DNA of 64,000 nucleotides, taken from positions 98,248-162,247 of the forward strand of contig JAAEZQ010000004.1 in the NCBI GenBank assembly GCA_018222805.1. Direction: 5' to 3'. The notes beneath the pieces are model-generated. The model ran no database searches, was not told the origin of the DNA, and worked only from the letters and a program-made list of their open reading frames with translations. The translations under genes and the position numbers were made by a program. Origin of the DNA: Vibrionaceae bacterium (GTDB lineage: Bacteria > Pseudomonadota > Gammaproteobacteria > Enterobacterales > Vibrionaceae). Below are positions 40,777 to 50,037 of the stretch, in pieces. The first letter of the stretch is position 1. Every line of letters begins with the position of its first letter.

Positions 40777-41346
40777 TATTGATTCCTATTAAGAATTACT
40801 TTTATTCGTTCACGAAATGCGTCGCCAACTGACGTTGTATTCCATTTGATTCATTCCTTGAGCGTATTACCGAAGCCAACTTCGTGCATATGCATGCAAA
40901 TTATTTATCAAAAGTTGCTCGGGTAGCATTCCTGTACAGTATTCGGGACCGCTATTTGGGTCTCACTGACGAGATGAACTATAACGCTAAGAAATCTCGA
41001 GAAAAATCCCAAAACTGTCAATTTAGTGTCATCAAAACCACAAAAATTATGTGATACAGAGCACCTAAAACCTAGCGCGACAATGAAGCAAACGTTTGCG
41101 TCAGGGTGTGAAACACAATAACTAATGCTGACATTTGTCTCATTAGTGAGATGAGATTTGAGGATGTTTATGGATAGTAGATATTAATCAGAGGGATAGT
41201 TTAAAAATCAGCCATTGAATTTTCATCAAAAAGCATGGTTTTTAATTACAAAAATTTATCAAAAATTAAACACAACCACGTCAACATATCACGTAAATAA
41301 GCAAAACCTGTTCAACCCTTTCGCTTTCATTACACTCTCTGGGCAT
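40777..41346. other. ompA upstream region
   Basis: A gap of about 620 bases up to gltX. It holds the ompA promoter, a PurR-like palindrome at 41086-41101, a weak CRP-like TGTGATACAGAGCACC stretch at about 41051-41066, and AT-rich DNA. No gene is supported. Confidence 0.55.
41086..41101. promoter_or_regulatory. PurR-type operator
   Basis: AAGCAAACGTTTGCGT, differing by one base from the symmetric PurR site ACGCAAACGTTTGCGT. It lies 310 bases before ompA with no purine gene nearby. It could also serve another LacI-family repressor. Confidence 0.5.
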
Positions 41347-41376
41347 AAAAAAGCCGCGGAAATTACCACGGCTTTT
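41347..41376 (-). terminator. Terminator of gltX
   Basis: AAAAGCCGCGG / CCACGGCTTTT with one G-T type mismatch; on the minus strand runs into Ts, 20 bases after the stop. Confidence 0.85.
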
Positions 41377-41395
41377 GAATTATTATGCAATTTAA

Positions 41396-42823
41396 TTATG
41401 CATTGGCTTCACGTTCAGCGATAAACGTCAATGCCATTTTGATGCGAGCAATACAACGCTCTTGGCCAATTAGAGCCATAACGGCGTCAACAGATGGAGA
41501 CTGACCGCCACCTGTTACTGCTACACGTAGCGGCATACCAATTTTACCCATGCCGATTTCTAGCTCTTCACAAACCGCTGAGATAACACCTTGTTTGATA
41601 TTTTCAGTTGTCCATTCAGTTAGTGATTCTGCTTTTGCAAGCGCAAGCTCTAGCGGCTCTTTTGCTACACCACGTAGGTGTTTCTTCGCAGCACCCGCTT
41701 CAAACTCAGAGAAATCTTCGTAGAAGTAGCGAATCTGTTCAGCCAACTCAACAAGTGTATTACAACGCTCACCAACCAACTTGATCACTTCCGTGATTGC
41801 TGGGCCGCTTGTTACATCTAGTTTTTGCTGATCCAAGTGCCATTGCAAGTGCTCTGCAACGTACGCTGGATCAGAATTCTTAATGTAGTGGTTGTTTAGC
41901 CACTGTAGCTTATCCGTGTTGAATGCAGACGCTGACTTAGATACTGCGTCTAAGCTGAACAAGTTAATCATTTCTTCTTGAGTGAAGATCTCTTGGTCAC
42001 CGTGAGACCAACCCAAACGAACTAGGTAGTTGTTTAGTGCTGCTGGTAGGTAACCCATATCACGGTACTGCATTACTGACACAGCGCCATGACGTTTAGA
42101 CAGTTTCGCACCGTCGTCACCCAGTATCATTGCACAGTGAGCGAATGTTGGTACTGGTGCACCTAGTGCTTCGTAGATGTTGATCTGACGAGGTGTGTTG
42201 TTAATGTGGTCTTCACCACGAACAACGTGCGTGATGCCCATATCCCAGTCATCAACCACAACACAGAAGTTGTACGTTGGTGAACCATCGGTACGGCGAA
42301 TGATCAAGTCATCCATTTGCTCGTTACGGATTTCGATACGACCACGGATTTGGTCGTCAAATACTACGCTACCCTCTTTCGGGTTACGGAAACGAATTAC
42401 GCAAGGATCGCCATCTTTTGCCGCTTCGTTTGCCGCTTTGATTTTAGGATGGTTTGCATCGTAGCGAGGCATTTCTTTGTTAACTTCTTGCTCTGCACGA
42501 ATCTCATCCAGTAGCTCTTTAGATGCGTAACATTTGTATGCTTTGTCTTCCGCTAGAAGCTTATCAACCATCTCATTGTAACGATCAAAACGTTGAGTTT
42601 GGTAGTAAGGACCTTCATTCCACTCCAGACCTAGCCATTCCATACCTTCCAGAATCGCATCAACTGCTTCTTTAGAGTTACGCTCAAGGTCTGTATCTTC
42701 GATACGCAGAACGAATTCACCACCTTGGTTTTTAGCATATAGCCAAGAGTACAGTGCCGTACGAGCACCACCAACGTGTAGATAGCCAGTTGGGCTAGGA
42801 GCAAAACGAGTTTTAACCGTCAT
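41396..42823 (-). CDS. gltX: Glutamyl-tRNA synthetase
   Basis: A 475-residue class I synthetase that charges tRNA-Glu. HIGH-type motif [11 protein letters not shown] (9-19), KLSKR near residue 240, and the anticodon-binding C-terminal helical domain. Full length. The zinc region seen in E. coli GltX is reduced here. A hairpin lies in the leader. Confidence 0.96.
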   Translation of the reverse strand: MTVKTRFAPSPTGYLHVGGARTALYSWLYAKNQGGEFVLRIEDTDLERNSKEAVDAILEGMEWLGLEWNEGPYYQTQRFDRYNEMVDKLLAEDKAYKCYASKELLDEIRAEQEVNKEMPRYDANHPKIKAANEAAKDGDPCVIRFRNPKEGSVVFDDQIRGRIEIRNEQMDDLIIRRTDGSPTYNFCVVVDDWDMGITHVVRGEDHINNTPRQINIYEALGAPVPTFAHCAMILGDDGAKLSKRHGAVSVMQYRDMGYLPAALNNYLVRLGWSHGDQEIFTQEEMINLFSLDAVSKSASAFNTDKLQWLNNHYIKNSDPAYVAEHLQWHLDQQKLDVTSGPAITEVIKLVGERCNTLVELAEQIRYFYEDFSEFEAGAAKKHLRGVAKEPLELALAKAESLTEWTTENIKQGVISAVCEELEIGMGKIGMPLRVAVTGGGQSPSVDAVMALIGQERCIARIKMALTFIAEREANA

Positions 42824-42846
42824 TTGAGTTCCTTAGGGTTAATGTT

Positions 42847-42866
42847 CAACGAGAGGGTTCTCGTTG
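42847..42866 (-). promoter_or_regulatory. Hairpin in gltX leader
   Basis: Perfect 8-bp stem CAACGAGA / TCTCGTTG with a 4-base loop, 24 bases before the gltX start codon. Confidence 0.5.
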
Positions 42867-42933
42867 TAATGTCAAGGATAAAAGTGGCGACATTTTACCA
42901 TCGTAAGTCAATACTACAATCATTCCGTGTTCA

Positions 42934-42970
42934 TATACCTAAATAACCTCGAGATGCATAGTTCAGCGAT
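42934..42970. repeat. Partial interspersed repeat
   Basis: TATACCTAAATAACCTCGAG-type start and GTTCAGCGA: 23 of 25 bases of the core equal the full element at 19987-20037, but the right TTGGGTATA end is missing. Confidence 0.65.
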
Positions 42971-42993
42971 AATGACTTCATTGATCACAAACC

Positions 42994-43024
42994 TTGACCT
43001 TACCCTTGCAGGAAGGTTTAAGCT
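42994..43024 (+). promoter_or_regulatory. CueR-type copper promoter of copA
   Basis: TTGACC -35 followed by the palindromic CueR box (ACCTTACCCTTGCAGGAAGGT, 42997-43017 without its ends about 20 bases), almost identical to the E. coli copA promoter. The long spacer of about 19 bases is typical for MerR-family activation. No cueR gene lies in this window. Confidence 0.8.
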
Positions 43025-43053
43025 CACTATATTCTTATTTGTGAGGACAAGTT

Positions 43054-45777
43054 ATGAATCAGTTTGTAATACCATTGTCAGGGCTTAATTGCATGGGCTG
43101 TGCAAGAAAAGTTGAGAAGACTCTGCATGCAAATCATAGTGTTGAAATCCTCAACTTGTCTCCGACCTCTGTGGAAGTCAAAACCGATGCCTCTTTAGAA
43201 GAGATTGTCGAATCCATTGAGTCCTTGGGCTATCAAGCAGGTCACGCTTATGACTTTCATTTATCCGGATTGAGCTGTGGCGGCTGCGTCAAAAAGCTTT
43301 CTTCTTTATTAGAGTCAAATGCAAACGTTATCTCATTTGAAGCTTCGACGACGAAATTAACTATCCGAACTCTTCTTTCTGAGCAGCAAGTCATCGACCT
43401 TGTCGCAAGCTTGGGCTATACCGCGAGTAAAGAACTCATCACAGACACCGAAAGCACAGAAGCTAAAAGTGCAAAGCCTGAAGATGAAACCCAACCGGCA
43501 AAAAGCGAAGCACCAGATAACCAACTGGAAGACATTCCACCAGCCAGCAACACTCAACTGCAACTACTAATTCAGGGGATGACCTGCGCAAGTTGCGTTT
43601 CTTCAGTCGAAAAAGCATTAACTAAGGTTGAAGGCGTAGAAAAAGCTCAGGTAAACCTTGCTGAACAAAGTGCGTTGGTATTTGCTACTCAAGATTCAGA
43701 AGCTCTACATGAGGCGATTGTCGAATCTGTCAGACAAGCTGGGTACCAAGCGGAAATATTACAAGATGCTGCGACACAACAAGAGAAGCAAGCACAGCAA
43801 CAAGTGGCCCAACAAAAACGCTTTAAATTTGATGCTATTGCAGGCTTAGTCGTTGGTGCTCCTTTAATGCTGTGGGGTGTGGTTGGCGGCAATATGATGA
43901 TTCGCCACAACAGTGACCAGTTAGTTTGGGGGGCGGTCGGACTTTTATGTTTGCTACTTCTGGCAACGGCTGGTCGACACTTCTTCAGTAACGCTTGGTT
44001 AGCCGCGACTCACAAACGCGCGACCATGGATACACTGGTCGCGTTAGGCACTGGCGCAGCGTGGTTTTACTCCATGCTCGTGGTGACTTTCCCAGACTGG
44101 TTTCCACCAGCATCACGCCATGTTTACTTCGAAGCCAGTGCGATGATCATCGGTTTGATTTCTCTTGGCCACTATATAGAAGCTAAAGCCAAAGCCAACA
44201 CCACGCGATCTTTACAGGCTTTGATTAACTTGCAGCCACAGAAAGCAACGGCAATCACCGAGCAAGGCGATCAGCCAATCAGTGTTGAACAAATCACTCA
44301 GGGTATGAAGCTGCGAATCAAGCCGGGTGAAAAAGTACCAGTAGATGGAACCGTATTAGAAGGTGAATCCTATATTGATGAGTCAATGCTAACTGGTGAA
44401 CCTGTGCCTGTATTAAAAGGACTAGATGCAAAAGTCTCAGCTGGTACGCTCAACACTGACGGTAGCTTGATCATCAAAGCGACTGGCATTGGTGCCAATA
44501 CCATGTTAGCGCGCATCATCCGTATGGTACGAACCGCTCAAAGCAGTAAGCCAGCCATCGCTAAACTAGCCGACCAAATCTCCGCAGTATTTGTACCCGT
44601 TGTGGTAGGGATTGCCATACTTGCAGCCTTAGTGTGGTTTGCTGTTGGTCCAGAGCCGAAAGCCAGCTATATGTTAGTTGTGACAACGACCGTATTGATT
44701 ATCGCCTGCCCTTGTGCGCTTGGCTTGGCTACACCACTGTCTGTCACTGTTGGGGTTGGTAAAGCCGCCGAGTTGGGCATTTTAATAAAAGATGCTGATT
44801 CACTACAGTTAGCAAGCAAAGTCGATACCGTAGTCTTCGATAAAACCGGCACGTTAACGCAAGGAAAACCAACGGTACAACAAGTCTTCACTCACGCCAT
44901 TAGCCAGGATGATCTGCTTGCGATGGCCTATGCCGCGGAGCGTCAGTCCGAGCATCCACTAGCCAAAGCTGTATGTGATTTTGCGAAACAACAAGAAGCA
45001 AAAGAAGTCATTTTAGACAAATTTGAAAACGTCCGCGGACGCGGTGTTTTAGCCACTTACCAAGGCAAGCCCCTGCTTATCGGTTCACTGCAATTTATTC
45101 AAGCAGAAAACATTGATACTGGTAACCTAAAACAAGCGATAGAAGAAAGCGCAAAAAACGCCTGGACTCCGGTCGCCGTGGCTCTGGATAATGTGTTAGT
45201 CGGGCTTATTGCCATTGCCGATCCAATCAAATCAGACGCCAAGGGCGCGCTTTCAGCTTTGAAAGCTCAGGGGATAAAAACCGTGATGTTAACGGGGGAT
45301 AATCAGCACGTTGCAAATGCCATTGGTAATGAGCTCGGCATTGATGAAGTGATTGCCCAAGTGATGCCAGATGAAAAAGCACAGCACATTGAGCAGCTTC
45401 AGTCTAAGGGACACATCGTGGCTATGGTCGGAGATGGCATTAATGATGCTCCAGCTCTCGCACTTGCCAACCTTGGCATTGCAATGGGAAGCGGCAGCGA
45501 TGTGGCTATCGAAAGTGCACAAATGACGATTCTCAACACATCACCAATGGCCGTGGTGCACGCAATTGAATTGTCACGCGCTACACTTAAAAACATGAAG
45601 CAAAACCTGTTTGGTGCCTTTGTTTATAACTCGTTGGGCATACCTGTTGCGGCAGGCGTACTTTACCCGGCATTTGGCTTTTTGCTCAGTCCCGTTGTCG
45701 CAGGAGCGGCAATGGCACTGTCTTCAATTACTGTCGTTAGTAATGCAAATCGACTACGACTGTTTTCAGTAAAATGA
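43054..45777 (+). CDS. copA: Copper-exporting P-type ATPase CopA
   Basis: A 907-residue P1B ATPase exporting Cu(I). Three N-terminal heavy-metal domains are visible (CMGC at 13-16, CGGC near 75, CASC near 178), then membrane helices, the CPC metal site near 552, phosphorylation motif DKTGT near 596, the SEHP nucleotide motif, and GDGINDAP near 792. E. coli CopA has two metal domains, so this one has an extra. GAGGA lies before the ATG. The CueR-type promoter upstream indicates induction by copper or silver. The DUF411 gene follows 21 bases after. Confidence 0.96.
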   Translation: MNQFVIPLSGLNCMGCARKVEKTLHANHSVEILNLSPTSVEVKTDASLEEIVESIESLGYQAGHAYDFHLSGLSCGGCVKKLSSLLESNANVISFEASTTKLTIRTLLSEQQVIDLVASLGYTASKELITDTESTEAKSAKPEDETQPAKSEAPDNQLEDIPPASNTQLQLLIQGMTCASCVSSVEKALTKVEGVEKAQVNLAEQSALVFATQDSEALHEAIVESVRQAGYQAEILQDAATQQEKQAQQQVAQQKRFKFDAIAGLVVGAPLMLWGVVGGNMMIRHNSDQLVWGAVGLLCLLLLATAGRHFFSNAWLAATHKRATMDTLVALGTGAAWFYSMLVVTFPDWFPPASRHVYFEASAMIIGLISLGHYIEAKAKANTTRSLQALINLQPQKATAITEQGDQPISVEQITQGMKLRIKPGEKVPVDGTVLEGESYIDESMLTGEPVPVLKGLDAKVSAGTLNTDGSLIIKATGIGANTMLARIIRMVRTAQSSKPAIAKLADQISAVFVPVVVGIAILAALVWFAVGPEPKASYMLVVTTTVLIIACPCALGLATPLSVTVGVGKAAELGILIKDADSLQLASKVDTVVFDKTGTLTQGKPTVQQVFTHAISQDDLLAMAYAAERQSEHPLAKAVCDFAKQQEAKEVILDKFENVRGRGVLATYQGKPLLIGSLQFIQAENIDTGNLKQAIEESAKNAWTPVAVALDNVLVGLIAIADPIKSDAKGALSALKAQGIKTVMLTGDNQHVANAIGNELGIDEVIAQVMPDEKAQHIEQLQSKGHIVAMVGDGINDAPALALANLGIAMGSGSDVAIESAQMTILNTSPMAVVHAIELSRATLKNMKQNLFGAFVYNSLGIPVAAGVLYPAFGFLLSPVVAGAAMALSSITVVSNANRLRLFSVK

Positions 45778-45798
45778 CGACTTCTTTCTGAGGATATT

Positions 45799-46245
45799 AT
45801 GAAATTGAAACTTTTGACCTTTGCAATGCTTGCGACCGTATCCGCCAATGTATTGGCAGCCGATGTCATTAACCATAAGTCACCATACTGTGGTTGCTGT
45901 GGCGAATGGACAAAACACATGGAAGAGAACGGCTTTACGGTCGAAGAAAAATTGCATGATGATATGAACGCCATCAAGCGCGAATTAGGTATGAATAACC
46001 AACAGCTCTACTCTTGCCACACGGCAGAAATCAACGGCTATTTGTTTGAAGGGCACATTCCAGCTGCCGATATCAAAGCGTTCTTGGAAAACCCACCAAA
46101 GAATGCGAAAGGTTTGACTGCTCCGGGAATGCCAGTCGGCTCTCCAGGTATGGAATATGGCGACAAGAAAGACAGCTATACCGTCTACGCCTTTAATGAA
46201 GATGGCCAAGTATCCGCATTTAGCCATCACAAAGGTAATGACTAA
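45799..46245 (+). CDS. DUF411 periplasmic copper-associated protein
   Basis: A 148-residue secreted protein: signal peptide (cleavage after LAA, about 20), then SPYCGCCGEWTKHMEENGF, the DUF411 metal-binding motif. Later QLYSCHTAEINGYLFEGHIPA is also conserved. DUF411 proteins are regularly found with copper resistance genes and probably bind or shuttle copper in the periplasm. Cotranscribed with copA. Confidence 0.9.
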   Translation: MKLKLLTFAMLATVSANVLAADVINHKSPYCGCCGEWTKHMEENGFTVEEKLHDDMNAIKRELGMNNQQLYSCHTAEINGYLFEGHIPAADIKAFLENPPKNAKGLTAPGMPVGSPGMEYGDKKDSYTVYAFNEDGQVSAFSHHKGND

Positions 46246-46252
46246 TAGAAAT

Positions 46253-46290
46253 AAAGCCCAGCTCTTCACACAGATGCTGGGCTTTTTCTT
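46253..46290 (+). terminator. Terminator of copA operon
   Basis: AAAGCCCAGC / GCTGGGCTTT 10-bp stem and T-run, 8 bases after the DUF411 gene stop. Confidence 0.85.
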
Positions 46291-46321
46291 AGCAACTTAA
46301 TGGACAATTAAGATGAATTCG

Positions 46322-47014
46322 TTAGAAACCGTAAGAGGCACCAAATACAAAGGCGTTGTTCACTAGGCTGTCACCATTTGCATTTTCTGCACCGTGAGCC
46401 TGAGAACGAAGTTCAAAATATGGCTGAACACCTTTACGAGTCCATGTCGCACGGAACTCGTGATCCATAGTATCCGCATCAATCATGTATACATTGTTGT
46501 AGCTTAGCGTCACATCTTCATTCATTACGTAACCGATGCGGTTATCCATGCGGTAATCCGTATCTGCATCCGCGTCTGTCGCATCAATGTGCGCACGAGT
46601 ACGGTTACTCAGAGAAATGCCGTTATCGAAGTTGTAACCAATCTTCACAAGAGGACGGTATTGAAGGTTTTCGCCCGCTGAGAACAAGTGTTGGTAACCT
46701 GCTGCAACCCAAAGACGATCAGTGATATTAAATGACTGCTCACCCCCTACCGTAATGTAAGGTGTTATGTTTCCAGCCCCACCATTTTCGCTTTCTAGTT
46801 TGCCAAGTTGAATGCCATCAAACTCGGTGTAAACCGTAAATCCACCAAATGAATTATCGAAAGTATGACCAGCTTCTAGTGTAGAAGTCACGTCCGAGCC
46901 GTGAATTCGGCCATCATCGTGAAATTGAACGTTACCTGTTACGTAAGAAGAACCAGCAAAAGCGCTAGAAGCGAAAGCGAGAGAAAGAGCACTCAGTGCA
47001 AACATGTATTTCAT
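46322..47014 (-). CDS. KdgM-family oligogalacturonate-type porin
   Basis: A 230-residue outer-membrane protein: signal peptide ending AFA, then about 12 amphipathic strands, with GGFTVYTEFDG, AAGYQHLFS and a C-terminal aromatic strand FVFGASYGF. Size and pattern fit the monomeric KdgM porins that take up acidic oligosaccharides. No pectin or alginate catabolic genes lie near it here, so the substrate is open. Upstream DNA has several dyads. Confidence 0.8.
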   Translation of the reverse strand: MKYMFALSALSLAFASSAFAGSSYVTGNVQFHDDGRIHGSDVTSTLEAGHTFDNSFGGFTVYTEFDGIQLGKLESENGGAGNITPYITVGGEQSFNITDRLWVAAGYQHLFSAGENLQYRPLVKIGYNFDNGISLSNRTRAHIDATDADADTDYRMDNRIGYVMNEDVTLSYNNVYMIDADTMDHEFRATWTRKGVQPYFELRSQAHGAENANGDSLVNNAFVFGASYGF

Positions 47015-47121
47015 AATTACTGCCTTTATTTATTCACGTTATGTGATGGTTCCAGGTTCGTAGGTTCCCTTACATAACAAAATTTGGAATTTGCCTTAGT
47101 GGGCGGAGGCAATACTGAAAC

Positions 47122-47146
47122 AATTATTTTTCGATGGAAAATAATT
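47122..47146. promoter_or_regulatory. AT-rich dyad upstream of KdgM porin
   Basis: AATTATTTT / AAAATAATT, 9-bp arms with a 7-base spacer, 108 bases before the porin start. Confidence 0.4.
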
Positions 47147-47164
47147 CCTTTAAAAAGGTGATCG

Positions 47165-47179
47165 TGTTCAAAATGAACA
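47165..47179. promoter_or_regulatory. Palindrome TGTTCA-AAA-TGAACA
   Basis: Perfect 6-bp arms with a 3-base spacer, about 150 bases before the porin start; resembles a repressor operator. Confidence 0.45.
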
Positions 47180-47296
47180 ACACAAGCACGAGAAAAATCG
47201 CTTAAATACAAACAATTATAGTGAATCGCAAAAATCCATCAAAAAGGCGACATCCGACAATCATCACGAAAAACCAAATAATTAAGGCCAACTTCA

Positions 47297-47321
47297 TGAT
47301 TTAGATCGCATTCCTAAATCA
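47297..47321. promoter_or_regulatory. Dyad TGATTTAG-N9-CTAAATCA
   Basis: Perfect 8-bp arms with 9-base spacer between the divergent genes; no T-run, so operator-like more than terminator-like. Confidence 0.45.
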
Positions 47322-47603
47322 AATCTTTACGCCGATCTTTTTTATCGATGCAAAATAATTAGATTTCGATCACACTTAATTTACGGGTAAAAATAAATAC
47401 TCCCTCACCAAAATGGCCAAATATATAGTAACAATTCTATCGTGCTGCTTTAGGGAGCATTTCGCATTCAAACGAGTTATCAAAAACGTGTTCTATGCTC
47501 AATATGGCATCTCGCTTTGGATTAGGTATAAAGTGATGTGCAGATGTGCTTTCAAGATGCTGGATACAAAGTGTTATCCGGGATTCAGTTCGAGGATAAT
47601 AAT

Positions 47604-48479
47604 ATGTTTCGCCTAATGACCTTTGTATCATCTTTTATCGTTCTTTTTACTTCCTTTTCGTCCTGCGCGGAGCCACAACATTGGTTAGCCAAAAAAGGCG
47701 AAACAGAATATATGATTATCGGCTCAGTACATGTGGGTGATAAGACAATGTATCCCTTGCCTAAAAATCTACTGGATCACCTGAGCGAAAGTTCGGGGCT
47801 GATCATTGAAGCGGACGTAAGAAGTAATGAGGGTGCAGTTTACCCGCCAGTGTCTACGCGAACCAAAACTGTACTGGACAAAGCACAGCGTCAACAGCTG
47901 ATCAAAATAGCAAAAGATTTGCAGATACCAGAAGCTCAGCTGCTCAATGCCCCACCATGGAATGCCGCCCTCACTATCCAACTCGCTTTAGTGAATAAAC
48001 TGGGGTACGTCTCAACGGAAGGTGTCGATATGCACTTGATTGACTTGGCTGACAAAAACGACATTCCTGTCATTTCACTCGAAACCGTGCAGTTTCAAAT
48101 CGATTTGATTACCGGCCAACCTGATGAAGGTAAAGAAATGCTGCTCTCATCCATCAATGAATATGAAGCAGGAGAAGAACTCGTCGAGTGCCTGATTGAA
48201 AGCTGGAAAAGTGGTGATGGTAGCATGCTAGAAGAGGCATCTTTAACTGACAAGGCGACAGAAGAGTTCAATGAAGCCTTTTTGTATGCGCGCAATAAAG
48301 AGTGGGCAGAAAAGCTCGACATCGGCAACATACTCCCGCAAAAGCAAGGTCGCTATACCGTTGTGGTTGGCAGTTTGCATCTCGTCGGTAAAGACAACCT
48401 AATTGATTTACTGGCCAAGCGAGGCTTTGAAATTACTCCGCTTGGCAATACCCGCAAAGCGAAGTGCAATATCCAATAA
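47604..48479 (+). CDS. TraB/GumN-family protein
   Basis: A 291-residue secreted protein of the TraB/GumN group (TIKI-like fold). Signal peptide at about 1-22, then YMIIGSVHVGD (GxxH motif), and near the end VVVGSLHLVGKDNLIDLLAKRG, the second GxxH, which in the related TIKI metalloproteases provides metal ligands. The start at 47604 is preferred because GAGG lies 8 bases before it. Substrate unknown in bacteria. Confidence 0.85.
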   Translation: MFRLMTFVSSFIVLFTSFSSCAEPQHWLAKKGETEYMIIGSVHVGDKTMYPLPKNLLDHLSESSGLIIEADVRSNEGAVYPPVSTRTKTVLDKAQRQQLIKIAKDLQIPEAQLLNAPPWNAALTIQLALVNKLGYVSTEGVDMHLIDLADKNDIPVISLETVQFQIDLITGQPDEGKEMLLSSINEYEAGEELVECLIESWKSGDGSMLEEASLTDKATEEFNEAFLYARNKEWAEKLDIGNILPQKQGRYTVVVGSLHLVGKDNLIDLLAKRGFEITPLGNTRKAKCNIQ

Positions 48480-48492
48480 CAGATACTGAATG

Positions 48493-48528
48493 CAAAAAAG
48501 GCTCTGTATTTCTACAGAGCCTTTTTTA
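48493..48528 (+). terminator. Terminator of TraB-like gene
   Basis: Long stem AAAAGGCTCTGTA / TACAGAGCCTTTT with a short loop and Ts, 14 bases after the stop. Confidence 0.85.
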
Positions 48529-48533
48529 GAAAG

Positions 48534-48574
48534 TGGTCGGTGAAGAGCCGTATTCTAACGTCAGGCGAACCCCG
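48534..48574 (-). pseudogene. Decayed 3' fragment of tRNA-Pro
   Basis: The 18 bases at 48530-48547 (AAAGTGGTCGGTGAAGAG) equal those at 48649-48666, which are the 3' end of the intact tRNA-Pro with flank. Further on, GGGGTTCG on the minus strand looks like a T arm remnant, separated by extra bases. No 5' half is left. Confidence 0.6.
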
Positions 48575-48620
48575 CTTTGGTTCAATCCATCCATATAATT
48601 TATTTAAGCTCTAAACGACG

Positions 48621-48645
48621 AAAGCCTGCTACAAGAGCAGGCTTT
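48621..48645 (-). terminator. Probable terminator of tRNA-Pro
   Basis: Perfect 10-bp stem AAAGCCTGCT / AGCAGGCTTT with a 5-base loop, just past the tRNA 3' end; few Ts follow. Confidence 0.6.
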
Positions 48646-48652
48646 CTTAAAG

Positions 48653-48729
<77 letters not shown>

Positions 48730-48758
48730 AGATGTTGACTTGGAATTTTGCCATGACT

Positions 48759-48825
48759 AAGAGGGTCGCCCTCTGGTCCGCTACTCCTAACCCCGGAGAT
48801 GCGTTACCAAGCACGCCAATCTTCG
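48759..48825 (-). pseudogene. Decayed second tRNA-Pro copy
   Basis: Aligns with the intact tRNA-Pro: GAGGG-TCG-CCCTCTGGTCC and GATGCGTTACCAAGC match, but the T-arm region has a deletion of about 14 bases and the anticodon arm is disrupted. The 5' flank (CTTCGAGATGTTTAACTGGG) also resembles the flank of the intact copy, so this was a tandem duplicate. Confidence 0.65.
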
Positions 48826-49084
48826 AGATGTTTAACTGGGAAGTTGTCCCCGTCAACGAGAGGGTATATTACGGATTCTGATCTGAGACGCAAGTGCTTT
48901 TTCTAAAAAAATGTAATGTCTTAATCCGTTTGGTGAATTACTGAACACAAGCACGCAAAATGTGACTGACAACCCACTACAAAATACAGTTTATTAACCT
49001 CAGCAACATAATTGATCCAGATCAGTGTGCGAAAAAACGCCAACTATTAATTTGTGGCTATCGGGAAAATCTTGGAGGAAACAT
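48826..49084. other. Gap before DUF3149 gene
   Basis: About 260 bases: residual tRNA-Pro flank, then AT-rich DNA with the DUF3149 promoter. Nothing else is supported. Confidence 0.5.
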
Positions 49085-49225
49085 ATGGACTTTTGGCTTG
49101 ATCTCCTATTTGGTAATGCAGTAGGTCTATCATCGATGATAGTAATCTTCGGAGCAATCGGTCTGATGTTGTTTTACGGCGGTTTCTTCATGTACAAGAT
49201 CATGAACGATAAATCTCCTCACTAG
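49085..49225 (+). CDS. DUF3149 single-span micro-protein
   Basis: A 46-residue membrane protein with one long hydrophobic span (about 12-38, SSMIVIFGAIGLMLFYGG) and a short charged end (NDKSPH). A strong GGAGG ribosome site supports the start at 49085 over one at 49025. Matches the small DUF3149 proteins of vibrios; function unknown. Confidence 0.8.
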   Translation: MDFWLDLLFGNAVGLSSMIVIFGAIGLMLFYGGFFMYKIMNDKSPH

Positions 49226-49253
49226 ATCTCGCTTAGCCCCTTAAACGCTTTGC

Positions 49254-49287
49254 ACCGGAGTCGGTTACTTGCCTACTCCGGTTTTTT
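49254..49287 (+). terminator. Terminator of DUF3149 gene
   Basis: ACCGGAGT / ACTCCGGT 8-bp stem followed by six Ts. Confidence 0.85.
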
Positions 49288-49356
49288 ATTGATCTTTTTC
49301 CACATCTCATTGATATAATCACCTGTACCTATCCTGTTCTTAATGAGATCGCCACT

Positions 49357-49938
49357 ATGTCTCACGATGACGATTTTGAGTTGTTCCAACAAATGATGGG
49401 TGATGTAAAACCAATCACTCAAGACACCGCAGAGCACAAGAAAATGCACCAGGTGACCGATGCACAGCTTGCCAAAAGAGAAGCGGCAATATGGTTAACA
49501 GAGGACGACCCAGAGTACCTTTCACTCGATCATGCAGAAATGCTCAAGCCAGATGATTTTGTCGAGTTTAAACGTGATGGTGTACAAGATGGCGTATACC
49601 GCAAACTTCGCTTGGGTAAATACCCGATTCAGGCGCGTTTAGACTTACACAGAAAAACATTGAAAGAAGCACGCGATGAAGTCGTAAAATTTCTTAAACA
49701 GTGTATATCAATGGACATTCGTACGGTTGTCATTGTTCACGGTCGAGGAGAACGTTCCAACCCACCAGCGTTAATGAAGAGCTTTGTCAGCAGTTGGCTG
49801 CAGCAAATTAAAGAAGTGCAGTGTGTTCACAGTGCTCAGCGCTTTCACGGTGGCAGCGGAGCTGTCTACGTATTGTTAAGAAAGAGTGCAGATAAAAAGC
49901 TGGAAAACCGAGAACGCCATCAAAAACGTTTAGGCTAA
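49357..49938 (+). CDS. smrA: Smr-domain endonuclease SmrA
   Basis: A 193-residue protein with a C-terminal Smr domain: LDLHRKTLKEARDEV, then VVIVHGRGERSNPPALM and HGGSGAVYVLLRK. The N-terminal FVEFKRDGVQDGVYRKLRLGKYP and C-terminal ENRERHQKR match E. coli SmrA more closely than SmrB. Smr domains nick nucleic acid; SmrB cleaves mRNA at collided ribosomes, the role of SmrA is less known. Confidence 0.87.
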   Translation: MSHDDDFELFQQMMGDVKPITQDTAEHKKMHQVTDAQLAKREAAIWLTEDDPEYLSLDHAEMLKPDDFVEFKRDGVQDGVYRKLRLGKYPIQARLDLHRKTLKEARDEVVKFLKQCISMDIRTVVIVHGRGERSNPPALMKSFVSSWLQQIKEVQCVHSAQRFHGGSGAVYVLLRKSADKKLENRERHQKRLG

Positions 49939-50037
49939 GTTTCTTGTCGGTGATAGAATGCCCGACCTTATTTTCCCGATACTGTCAGCAGAAGGGAAAC
50001 TTTATTCACCGCCGTTGTGAAACGTTAGGAGTACAAC

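Larger units (their letters stand above)
47015..47603. other. KdgM porin upstream region
   Basis: About 590 bases between the divergent porin and TraB-like gene. It contains three inverted repeats (47122-47146, 47165-47179, 47297-47321), listed separately, and is AT-rich. No gene credible. Confidence 0.6.

Noticed and set aside
41215..41424. 69-codon plus frame between ompA and gltX
   Set aside because: It runs through the gltX terminator and into gltX antisense; low-complexity product.
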